Part shown: positions 42,815 to 50,636 of the stretch, one piece after another
Layout of the letters: every line of letters starts with the position of its first letter
Numbering within the stretch: the first letter of the stretch is position 1
Notes under the pieces: generated by a model
The model's database searches: none
What the model saw: the letters and a program-made list of their open reading frames with translations, nothing else
What the model was told of the DNA's origin: nothing
Made by a program: the position numbers and the translations under genes
From: Prolixibacteraceae bacterium
GTDB taxonomy: Bacteria; Bacteroidota; Bacteroidia; Bacteroidales; Prolixibacteraceae
Reading direction: 5' to 3'
Length of the DNA stretch: 55,434 nucleotides
Assembly: GCA_029975525.1 (NCBI GenBank)
Contig: JARKOX010000108.1
Coordinates: 1 to 55,434 of the forward strand

Positions 42815-44263
42815 TCACTGGATGTGGCTTTTTTGTTTCAGCAGCCACCGCTCATCGCTGAATTTGTAAGCTATTTCAAAACGGGGTTCCAGTAATTTGT
42901 AGTCTTCCGCAAAAATGTAATAATAGGCGGCATCGGTAGTGATATCTATCGTTTGATCGTAAGGATAGAGTTTGATCCACGGCGCTTTTCCGGTAGAAAC
43001 ATAAAATTCAAACGAAGGATTAAAGAACCAGCTGGTTTTGAGCGAAACGGGTTTGCCGGTGGATTGATCTTTCAGAAAATTAATAACTTCCAGGTTGTTT
43101 TGGTCGTAGGCCCATTCTTTAACACTTTTGAGCCGGGTGCGGCTGGCCAGGTTTACTGCGCAAACAATTCCCAAAATAACCGGGAGCAATTTGGCAACTT
43201 TTGTGGCGGGGGGCGGGATTAAACTGAGGCAGCTGATTAATGCTGCTGAAAACAGCGGATAGAAGAACAAGGCGGTTCTTCCGTTTAAATTGGGAGTTTT
43301 CAAAAGTGTCGTTTGGATAAAATTGACGCCAACGGTTAAAAAGAGCATGGCGGTGGTTACGAGAACCGGGTTTTTTAAGGCCGAAAGTTTAAATTTTGCC
43401 CGGCGAAGATTATAAATAATCGTGAAACTGTTGATGCTGAGAGTGATGAAAACAACAGAAGCCCAAATGCCGGTGTTGATTGTCGACAGCAGCCTGGAGT
43501 CGTAGCGCCAGTAATAGATCAGCGATCCGATGGTTTCCTGGTAAAATCCCTGCGAAGACCAATATTTGAGTTCGTCGGTACTGTGGATTTTGTAAATCGG
43601 GACAGCAATCAGGGCCAGGTACAGTATGGAAATCAGGGCTATTAACAGCGTGGGCTTAATGAGTTTGGAGAAACCCACTCCCTTTTTTTGTAAAAAATAG
43701 AACCAGGTTAACAGGGTCGCGCCTGCCCAGAAAACCAGCAGGGTGAAGTTGGCATACGAAGCCGCGACAGACAACGCCAGCGCCAGCCAGATCTGCCGCT
43801 CGTTTGATAAGCGAAAACCGGAGATAAAATAACTTAACGACAAGGTGAGCAGTGCACTTGAAAGGCCGTATCCGCGGCATAACCCAAAGAAATCGAGCAG
43901 GTAGGGGTTTACGAAAAGTAACGCGGCGGGCAGGAAGTACCAGGAGTCGTTTTTCAGGGTATGTCGAAGTATGTTGAACACAGCAAAACCAAAAATGAAG
44001 AAGCTCAGTAAATTGGGCAGCCGGACCGCCCACTGTTCTTTCCCGAAAAAGATAATGCAGCATTTGGTCAGAAGCGTATTGAGAATATGGTTGTTGGGGA
44101 TATTATCCGGATACATCATGATCTCCCAGAAGCTGAACCTGGCATAAAAAAGCGTGGCTGGCACCTCGTCGCAGGTAATCGGAACCGCCATGACCTTATT
44201 TAAAATCAGCAGAAAAAGAGTTCCATAAATGATGAAAAATCCGTAGTAGTTCACATTTTTCAT
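42815..44263 (-). CDS. GT39/GT-C-like membrane protein
   Basis: The 482-residue protein has a first external loop with VPITCDEVPATLFYARFS, where DE occupies the position of the GT39 catalytic acid. Around ten helices follow, including CRGYGLSSALLTLSLSYF, TLLVFWAGATLLTWFYF and SLIPPPATKVAKLLPVIL. A short soluble C-terminal part (SFEFYVSTGKAPWIKLYPYD, then ERWLLKQKS) is present. No CBM-like module is attached. It is probably co-transcribed with the next upstream gene (18 bases apart) and with the GtrB-like GT2. Likely uses a polyprenyl-phosphate sugar; the acceptor is unknown. Confidence 0.78.
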   Translation of the reverse strand: MKNVNYYGFFIIYGTLFLLILNKVMAVPITCDEVPATLFYARFSFWEIMMYPDNIPNNHILNTLLTKCCIIFFGKEQWAVRLPNLLSFFIFGFAVFNILRHTLKNDSWYFLPAALLFVNPYLLDFFGLCRGYGLSSALLTLSLSYFISGFRLSNERQIWLALALSVAASYANFTLLVFWAGATLLTWFYFLQKKGVGFSKLIKPTLLIALISILYLALIAVPIYKIHSTDELKYWSSQGFYQETIGSLIYYWRYDSRLLSTINTGIWASVVFITLSINSFTIIYNLRRAKFKLSALKNPVLVTTAMLFLTVGVNFIQTTLLKTPNLNGRTALFFYPLFSAALISCLSLIPPPATKVAKLLPVILGIVCAVNLASRTRLKSVKEWAYDQNNLEVINFLKDQSTGKPVSLKTSWFFNPSFEFYVSTGKAPWIKLYPYDQTIDITTDAAYYYIFAEDYKLLEPRFEIAYKFSDERWLLKQKSHIQ

Positions 44264-44281
44264 AAACCGGAAATGGTTGAT

Positions 44282-45922
44282 TTAAATGGTTTTGTCGGGT
44301 TGAGCGGTATCCCGTTGAATGAATAGCTGTAGAATGCCTTCTCCGTTGACCGGATTTTCAAACAAAATCTCTTTTTCTACTTTAAATTCCGGGTGTTTCT
44401 CAAAGAGCTTGCCGATGGTTTTGCTGAAATTTTCTGCGTTGTTTTTTTCAAGATATAAATAAACAGGTTTTCCTGAATGGATAACTTTTTCAGGATCAAA
44501 TTCATCTCCCCATCCCCGGATGGTGTTGTCGCCGGTAAAATGGAAATAGGTGTCCGGATAGATGCTGTTCATGATTTCAACGTGCCCGGGCCACTCTTTT
44601 CCTCCAACACAAAAACAATACATGGCGGAATATTCCTGAAAAGGGCAGCCGTAGTCCTGGGTAGCAATGATTTTGTAGGAGTTCCGGGGCAGGGTTTTAA
44701 TAAAATTCCTGGAGTCCATTCTCGCCTGCATATCTTTCCCAATTCCTTCCGACGCAATTCTGAGGTAAGGCATGTGTTTGCGCAACCCCATCAAAATAAC
44801 CATGGCAATCAGAATATTCAGGATCAGCCGCTGGTGCCTGATTTTGAAAAATTGCTGAATGTTTTCCGAAATCAGGATCAGCAGAAACGGATAGAGCAAC
44901 AAAGCCGGCATAAAATAACGGATGGCAAACTGTTTACTGATAATAAAGATTGCCCCGGCCAGCGTGATGATCAAAGAGAGGCCGATGTTGATCAGGATTT
45001 TTCGGCGCGCAGCCTGGGGCGATTTCATAAAAAACAGAACGAGCAGGCTGATGATAAAAACAGAAAGGACAATAAAAAATGGCTTTTGCGAACTTACCAG
45101 GTGTTGCAGGTTGGCTGCAAATACGTTGAGGTCAACGACGTTTTTGGCGCCACTTTCATACATCCCGCTGTGAATAAAGATTCCTTTCATCCAGTTCCAG
45201 AATTTTTCCAGCTGGAAGGTTACCGGCAAAGCAATGATCAAAAAGAAAAGGATCGCCGAAAAGAGGAATTGCAGTTTCGCTTTTGCCGATTTAAGGAGTA
45301 GAAGCGGAATGATGGCAAATGGCAGGAACGTCATTTTTACCGCCATTCCCATCGCAATGGCAAATGAAAAAATCAGGATATCCTTTGTGGACATCTGATT
45401 GTCCTGGTATAAGAGTTTTAAAATTTGTACCTGCAGGATTAACAGGGGGATGAGTATAAACAGTTCCGGATATATCCGCCCAATTATCTCGTACCACACC
45501 TCAATCAAAAACGGACCGGTCTGGATGATGACGGCATAAACGTAGTTTTTGGTTATTTTATAAACCGAAATTCCAGCCCAGAGTAAGGCCAGCGCCAGTA
45601 TAACCGTTATCATTAAATTGCCCACCGACAAGTACAAATCGGAATGGATCATGGCATCCTCGAAAAAGGGCAGCGACTTTCCCCTGATCAGGTAGATGAG
45701 CCGGAAGACCAGACCCAAAACCAATTGTAAGGCCGAGCCCGGATGGTCAATATTGGCCTGATCAAACTGCCCGGTCGAAACACACATGCCGCTAATGAAA
45801 TAGATATAATCGGGGTCGGTAGACCGGAGTGACAAATCGCCAAAGATCTGGCGGAAATAGAACCCCAATATCAGATAAACCAGCGGAAAAATGTACAATG
45901 GAAGTTTGAGCTGTATTTTCAT
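44282..45922 (-). CDS. Polytopic membrane protein, GT-C-like
   Basis: The 546-residue protein has about eleven helices. The first external loop contains STDPDYIYFISGM and DQANIDHPGSAL with several acidic residues and a His-Pro pair, a layout seen in GT-C proteins of uncertain specificity. The C-terminal ~130 residues are soluble, with QDYGCPFQEYSAMYCFCVGG, CVGGKEWPGHVEIMNS and GDNTIRGWGDEF. Several cysteines in this part may form disulfides. It sits 13 bases downstream of the GtrB-like GT2 gene and 18 before the 42815 gene, so the three form a leftward operon. Confidence 0.75.
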   Translation of the reverse strand: MKIQLKLPLYIFPLVYLILGFYFRQIFGDLSLRSTDPDYIYFISGMCVSTGQFDQANIDHPGSALQLVLGLVFRLIYLIRGKSLPFFEDAMIHSDLYLSVGNLMITVILALALLWAGISVYKITKNYVYAVIIQTGPFLIEVWYEIIGRIYPELFILIPLLILQVQILKLLYQDNQMSTKDILIFSFAIAMGMAVKMTFLPFAIIPLLLLKSAKAKLQFLFSAILFFLIIALPVTFQLEKFWNWMKGIFIHSGMYESGAKNVVDLNVFAANLQHLVSSQKPFFIVLSVFIISLLVLFFMKSPQAARRKILINIGLSLIITLAGAIFIISKQFAIRYFMPALLLYPFLLILISENIQQFFKIRHQRLILNILIAMVILMGLRKHMPYLRIASEGIGKDMQARMDSRNFIKTLPRNSYKIIATQDYGCPFQEYSAMYCFCVGGKEWPGHVEIMNSIYPDTYFHFTGDNTIRGWGDEFDPEKVIHSGKPVYLYLEKNNAENFSKTIGKLFEKHPEFKVEKEILFENPVNGEGILQLFIQRDTAQPDKTI

Positions 45923-45935
45923 AAGTGGCTGTTGT

Positions 45936-46880
45936 TTATTCGTTTATTTCCACAATGTACAAGGGTCTGTTTTTCTGTTCGTCAAATAAATAACCTACAT
46001 AAATGCCGATAATGCCGATCAGGAAGAAGAGGATCATAAAACTGACGCTCATAAACAGAACAATGGTGGTGTAGCCCGACGGCGGCGTTTGTCCGAAAAG
46101 ATATACCCACAAGGTGTAGAAGCCGAGTAAAAATGAGATCAGGGCAAAGAAAAAGCCAAACCAGATACCCAGAAACAGGGGCGCTTTGGAAAAGGAGGAG
46201 ATGGCGGCTGAGGTTAATGACAGCAGCCTGAAGAACGGATATTTGCTTTTTCCGGCCTGCCGGGTGGGGGCTTCAAACCCGATTGTCGCGGTTTGGAAAC
46301 CGATGGTTTGAATAATTCCCCGCAAAAAACGGTTGCGCTCGCGGAAATCTTTTTTCAGGATTTCGGCAACTTTTTTGGAAATCAGGAAAAAATCCGAAGC
46401 GTTTTCCTGCAGTTTATGCGGCGATAACTGGTTGATGAAACAGTAAAAGAGAGAGGAAAAAAAGCGGCCCTGCCGCGAGCTTCCGGCATTTTTCCGGCGC
46501 ACCATCGTAACGATGTCGCACCCCTTTTCAAAGTGTTCCAGCATCTGCGGGATCAGCTCGGGCGGGTGCTGCAGGTCGGCGTCGAGGCAGATCACCGCGT
46601 CGCCGGTGGCGTGGTCAATTCCGGCGATCATGGCGGCTTCGTGTCCAAAGTTGCGCGAAAGCTGCAGGTAGCGCACCGTCGCGTTGGGGGAGAGAAACCG
46701 CCCGCGGAATTCGCCGATGATCGCCCCGCTGTTGTCGGTGCTGCCATCGTTTACAAAAATGAGCTCGAAGTGGTGGCGGGAAGCTTGAACCAGACCGGAA
46801 ATGGTGTCGAACAATGCCGGAAGCGACTCACACTCATTGTAAACCGAAAAAACAACCGATACTTTCAACGGATAATTCAT
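45936..46880 (-). CDS. GT2 glycosyltransferase with two membrane helices (GtrB/polyprenyl-phosphate sugar synthase-like)
   Basis: The 314-residue protein starts KVSVVFSVYNECESLPALF and has NDGSTDNS, NFGHEAAMIAGIDHATGD and the metal motif DADLQHPPELIP. The acceptor-side segment RNRFLRGIIQTIGFQTA and the re-entrant KSKYPFFRLLSL are typical of GtrB/DPM-type enzymes. Two C-terminal helices (GFFFALISFLLGFYTLWVYLF and VLFMSVSFMILFFLIGIIGIY) anchor it. It transfers a sugar, usually glucose or mannose, from a nucleotide to undecaprenyl phosphate at the cytoplasmic face. First gene of a leftward operon with two GT-C-like genes, the expected users of the charged lipid. Divergent from the 46946 gene, 65 bases apart. 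Confidence 0.92.
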   Translation of the reverse strand: MNYPLKVSVVFSVYNECESLPALFDTISGLVQASRHHFELIFVNDGSTDNSGAIIGEFRGRFLSPNATVRYLQLSRNFGHEAAMIAGIDHATGDAVICLDADLQHPPELIPQMLEHFEKGCDIVTMVRRKNAGSSRQGRFFSSLFYCFINQLSPHKLQENASDFFLISKKVAEILKKDFRERNRFLRGIIQTIGFQTATIGFEAPTRQAGKSKYPFFRLLSLTSAAISSFSKAPLFLGIWFGFFFALISFLLGFYTLWVYLFGQTPPSGYTTIVLFMSVSFMILFFLIGIIGIYVGYLFDEQKNRPLYIVEINE

Positions 46881-46945
46881 CTGTGCCCTGCGTTAAACTT
46901 TGTAAATATAGTTTAATTTGTAAATGTATTTCAACTGCGAAGAAT

Positions 46946-49246
46946 ATGAAAAACCGGCTTTCCGGAGTTGTTTTGACTGTTTTTTTGTCCGTCGCTGTGT
47001 TGGTGATTTTTTTTGGAAAAATCCTCAAAGATCCCGACAATAGCTTTTTTGCCGCAGATGGCGATGGTTTTAAGGCTTATTACGGAGCGCTTTACCATCT
47101 GCATCACGATCCGGAGAGTTTCCGCACCCAGGCCATGAATTATCCGTATGGCGAAATGGTGGCCTTTACCGACAGTCAGCCGCTGGTGGTCAACAGTGTG
47201 AAGTTTTTGCGCGATCACGGAGTTGTTTCCGGAGATCACCTGGTGGCAGTTCTGAACCTGCTGATGCTGGCCTCGCTGGTGCTGGGCGCCCTTTTTCTGT
47301 TGCTGATATTTTATGAAATGGACGTAGCCTGGTGGTTTGGCGCCCTGGCTTCGGTGGGGATCGTTATGCTTTCGCCGCAGGTGGCCCGCATGGGCGGCCA
47401 CTTTTCGCTGGCCTGGCTTTTCTGGATTCCCGCCCTGATTTACTGGCTGATCAGGTTTGACAAAACCCGGCGGATAGGATATTCCCTGTTGATTGGGGTG
47501 ACGACTTACCTGGCCGGGGAGATGCATCTCTATTTTATCGGCTTCTTTGGTTTTTTGATTGGCGGCTACTGGGGCTGGCGATTTATCCGTTACCGGAAAT
47601 CGTCTACCTACTGGTACCGCGATCTCCTCCATTTTTTTCTGCAGTTTGTCTTTCCACTGATCATCATTCAGGTGCTGATTTTACTGCACGACGATGTTGT
47701 TGACCGGACGACCTTTCCTTTTGGATTCAGAAGTACCACCGCCCATCCGCTGGCAATTTTCCTCCCTTCGGGGCCGCCGTGGGCTTTTGTTCCCCGGCTG
47801 CTCACGGTTTTTCGTCATATTCCGTGGGAGTCGTGGGCTTACGTGGGGACCGTCGCCATGGTCGGTTTTTGGATTGGTGCAGCCCGCCTGCTGAAAAAGG
47901 CGGTGGGGAAGTCCCCCGCAGCCCTGTCGCACGAAGCGCCGGTGGTGCGGGCAATTTTCTGGATCACGGTTTTGGAGTTGCTGTTTGCCTTCGGGATTCC
48001 GTTTGTTTACGGGCTCAGTTTTTTGGCCGACCACCTCGAGCCGGTCCGCCAGTTGCGGGCGCTGGCCAGATTTTCCTGGCCCTTCTTTTACATGCTGAAT
48101 ATTGTTGTCTTTGCCGCGGTTTACCACAAGGCTTTCGGGCAGCCGGCTTCGCTGCGCTGGAAGGTTGTTGCGGCGGCAGCGCTGCTTCTCTTGTTTTTCG
48201 AGGGGGGATGGAATGTGGGCAGCACCGCCGCTACGTTGAATCATCGGATTCCCGAACTGGAAGACCGCCAGAATGTTTCCGCCGCCAACAGTTGGGTGGC
48301 AGCAATTAACCCGGACGAGTACCAGGCTATTATCCCGATTCCCTATTTTCATGTGGGATCTGAAAATATCTGGATTACCGGCGATGGTCAGTCCGACTTC
48401 AGAACGATGCTGGCTTCCCTGAAAACCGGGTTACCCACCACCGGCGTAAAACTGAGCCGCACCTCGATTGCCCAGACATTTGCCAGCTACAGTCTGTTTA
48501 CCGAACCGCTGCAGCCGCTGGAGTTTATCAGCGACCTGCCCAATGAAAAACCTTTTCTGGTGTTGGTGACCAACGGTTACCAGCCGGGTGAAATCGAGCA
48601 GCTGATCTTGCAGGGGGCCGAACCGGTTTGTGAAACCGACCATTTCCGGTTGCTGCGCCTGCCGGTCGAACATTTGCGCCGGCTGCCCAGCATCTGGCAT
48701 CAACGGACGGTTGAACAGTTTGAGAACAGTACGCTTGTTCCGCAGCATCACCTGTTGCTCTCGAAAGCGGATGGTTTCTTTCGGGAGGAAACTTTCGACG
48801 AGATGCCTGCAACGGCCATTTTTAAAGGAGCCGGAGCGTTTTCGTTTTCCAGCCGTGAAAGGAAAGTGATGTGGGAAGGCCAATTGTCGGGCGTTTCTGC
48901 CGGAACCCGGCTTTGGGTCAGTTTTTGGGTAAACCCATACCAGCAGGATGCCGTTTTGCGCACCCACCTCGAACTGACGGAGCAAAATCAGGCCGGAGAG
49001 CAACAGCGGACGGTCACCGAATTTTTCAGGCATATCCGGGCGTTTTACGGTGAATGGGCCTTGATCGAAGTTCCGGTTGAGGTTCGGTTCGACGAGGAGA
49101 AACTCACCCTTTCGGTCATCAATAAAATCTTGCCTCACACGGCGCTGACGGCCGACGAATTGTTGATCCGCGAAGCGGGAGTGGAGGTTTGGCAGTTGTC
49201 GGAGCAGACACTTTTCCGGAACGGGCGGAGGTTTCAGCTCCGGTAG
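46946..49246 (+). CDS. Large GT-C-like membrane protein with C-terminal CBM-like domain
   Basis: I chose ATG 46946 (MKNRLSGVVLTVFLSVAVLV), which opens a membrane helix; the frame extends 44 codons upstream into the divergent gene without support. The product has 766 residues. An acidic first loop (NSFFAADGDGFKAYYGALYH) is followed by about ten helices to residue ~430. A soluble region contains NPDEYQAIIPIPYFHVGSEN. The last ~180 residues form a beta-rich module: GAGAFSFSSRERKVMWEGQL, GTRLWVSFWVNPY, YGEWALIEVPVEVRF, LTLSVINKI and TADELLIREAGVEV, which parallel the ends of the proteins at 38697 and 40666. Function is inferred as sugar transfer or modification outside the membrane. Confidence 0.75.
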   Translation: MKNRLSGVVLTVFLSVAVLVIFFGKILKDPDNSFFAADGDGFKAYYGALYHLHHDPESFRTQAMNYPYGEMVAFTDSQPLVVNSVKFLRDHGVVSGDHLVAVLNLLMLASLVLGALFLLLIFYEMDVAWWFGALASVGIVMLSPQVARMGGHFSLAWLFWIPALIYWLIRFDKTRRIGYSLLIGVTTYLAGEMHLYFIGFFGFLIGGYWGWRFIRYRKSSTYWYRDLLHFFLQFVFPLIIIQVLILLHDDVVDRTTFPFGFRSTTAHPLAIFLPSGPPWAFVPRLLTVFRHIPWESWAYVGTVAMVGFWIGAARLLKKAVGKSPAALSHEAPVVRAIFWITVLELLFAFGIPFVYGLSFLADHLEPVRQLRALARFSWPFFYMLNIVVFAAVYHKAFGQPASLRWKVVAAAALLLLFFEGGWNVGSTAATLNHRIPELEDRQNVSAANSWVAAINPDEYQAIIPIPYFHVGSENIWITGDGQSDFRTMLASLKTGLPTTGVKLSRTSIAQTFASYSLFTEPLQPLEFISDLPNEKPFLVLVTNGYQPGEIEQLILQGAEPVCETDHFRLLRLPVEHLRRLPSIWHQRTVEQFENSTLVPQHHLLLSKADGFFREETFDEMPATAIFKGAGAFSFSSRERKVMWEGQLSGVSAGTRLWVSFWVNPYQQDAVLRTHLELTEQNQAGEQQRTVTEFFRHIRAFYGEWALIEVPVEVRFDEEKLTLSVINKILPHTALTADELLIREAGVEVWQLSEQTLFRNGRRFQLR

Positions 49247-49254
49247 CGGAAAAG

Positions 49255-49309
49255 AAAAACCGCGAGTCAGCAGTTGTCGTTGTCAAACAGGTTGCACCCC
49301 GCGGTTTTT
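49255..49309. terminator. Long-loop terminator between the 46946 gene and the cyd operon
   Basis: AAAAACCGCG at 49255 is perfectly complementary to CGCGGTTTTT at 49300, with a 35-base loop. The T run on one side and the A run on the other allow use by both converging transcripts. Confidence 0.7.
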
Positions 49310-49348
49310 GATCTTATTCAGTTACTAAATTGTTCTCCGGTGTTCAGC

Positions 49349-49474
49349 CTACTCCGGCGGAACATCCTTCTCCAGTTTGGCTTCATATTTCTTCACCATA
49401 AATCTGACCAGATAGTGGGAAAAAATGACCAGTACCGGCCAGGTGAGAAACCAGAAAATTGAACTCCAATACAT
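49349..49474 (-). CDS. 41-residue single-helix protein, CydX-like
   Basis: An ATG at 49474, 17 bases after the cydB stop, opens a 41-codon frame ending in TAG. The product starts MYWSSIFWFLTWPVLVIFSH, a single membrane helix rich in Trp, and ends in a charged tail (KKYEAKLEKDVPPE). This matches the build of CydX/CydH-type subunits (about 30-50 residues, one helix, Trp near the start), which stabilise the heme site of cytochrome bd. The sequence is not clearly homologous to E. coli CydX. Position as the last gene of the cyd operon supports the assignment. It is followed by the terminator at 49255. Confidence 0.7.
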   Translation of the reverse strand: MYWSSIFWFLTWPVLVIFSHYLVRFMVKKYEAKLEKDVPPE

Positions 49475-49491
49475 AATCAGTTTATTAACGG

Positions 49492-50622
49492 TTAATAAGT
49501 ATGTGATTCTTCTGCCAGCTCACTCTCGGCGATTTTTTTCCGGTTCATCACTTTCCAGAAGTACCAGATGTAGGCCAGCACAAACGGGATAAACAACGAA
49601 ACATAGCTCATGACGGTCAGCGTGAAGTGGCTCGACGAGGCATTCCGGATGGTAAGCGACGACTGCAGGTCGGCAATCGACGGATAGAAGGCGGTGTTGT
49701 TAAACCCGGCGATAATAAAGAGCGCCAGCACGGTGAGCACGGTGCCGGTTCCGGCAAAAATAAATCCCTTGTTGCTGTTCCGGAACAGGGAGGAGCCGAT
49801 TCCCCACAATACGCCAACAACGCCGGCCAGCAGCAGGATGGTGTTCACCGGCATTTGTAAAATATTGTGCAGGTATTTGTATTTTTCCATCGAAACCACA
49901 CCGGTTTCCGGGTCAACGGCAAAGCCCTCTTTGAGCAGCAGCCAGACCAGGAAGTAAAGGAAAAAGAGCAGGAAAGGGATGGTATTGTAAAGCAGGTGCC
50001 GGCGGGAACGTGCCACCAGCAGCTCGTGATCGACTGTGAAGATGAAGTAGAGGAGTCCCAGCGCACGGGCCAGAAAAAAGACGGCCAGTCCCAGCGCCAC
50101 ATTGTGGAAGGTAAGCACTGCTTCCAGTCCGCGGGTGGAGGTGTGCCAGTCGACCTGGTTCAGGTCGTTGAGCGAAAATTGGGCGCCGTTAAAAAAAGTA
50201 CCGACGGCCGTGCCAATCAGCACCGTTCCGAGTACGCCGTTTAAAATTAGGAATATCTCGAAGGTGCGTGCCCCCAGCAGGTTCGCCGGTTTTTTCCGGA
50301 ATTCGTAAGAGACAGCCTGGATGACAAAAGCGGCCAGAATGGCCAGCCACACCCAGTAGGCCCCGCCGAAGCTGGTGGCGTAAAAGAGCGGAAACGAGGC
50401 AAAAAAGGCTCCGCCAAAGGTGACCAGGGTGGTAAAGGTGAATTCCCATTTCCGGCCCAGGGTGTTGATCAGCAGGGAGCGTTCGCTTTCGGTTTTGGCA
50501 ATCCGGTAGATAAACGTCTGGCCGCCCTGTACGAAAGTCAGAAAAATGAAAAGCGCGGCAAGGATTGAAACGATCACCCACCAGTATTGTTGAAGCGCAA
50601 AGTGCGATAAATTTTCAAACAT
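49492..50622 (-). CDS. cydB: Cytochrome bd ubiquinol oxidase subunit II
   Basis: The 376-residue membrane protein has eight to nine helices. The CydB start is the variant HFALQQYWWVIVSILAALFIFL with FVQGGQTFIY, the Gly-Gly pair that matches the family. Other family segments are GRKWEFTFTTLVTFGGAFFASFPLFY, WLAILAAFVIQAVSYEFRKK and the C-terminal FVLAYIWYFWKVMNRKKI. With CydA it forms the oxygen-reducing quinol oxidase; CydB carries no heme in the core but shapes the proton path. Fourteen bases follow the cydA stop. Same operon as DUF4492, cydA and the CydX-like gene. Confidence 0.95.
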   Translation of the reverse strand: MFENLSHFALQQYWWVIVSILAALFIFLTFVQGGQTFIYRIAKTESERSLLINTLGRKWEFTFTTLVTFGGAFFASFPLFYATSFGGAYWVWLAILAAFVIQAVSYEFRKKPANLLGARTFEIFLILNGVLGTVLIGTAVGTFFNGAQFSLNDLNQVDWHTSTRGLEAVLTFHNVALGLAVFFLARALGLLYFIFTVDHELLVARSRRHLLYNTIPFLLFFLYFLVWLLLKEGFAVDPETGVVSMEKYKYLHNILQMPVNTILLLAGVVGVLWGIGSSLFRNSNKGFIFAGTGTVLTVLALFIIAGFNNTAFYPSIADLQSSLTIRNASSSHFTLTVMSYVSLFIPFVLAYIWYFWKVMNRKKIAESELAEESHTY

Positions 50623-50636
50623 GTTTTGGTCCTCCT

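Noticed and set aside
44477..45301. 274-codon frame antisense to the 44282 membrane protein
   Set aside because: Same reason: it is the polar mirror of hydrophobic codons.
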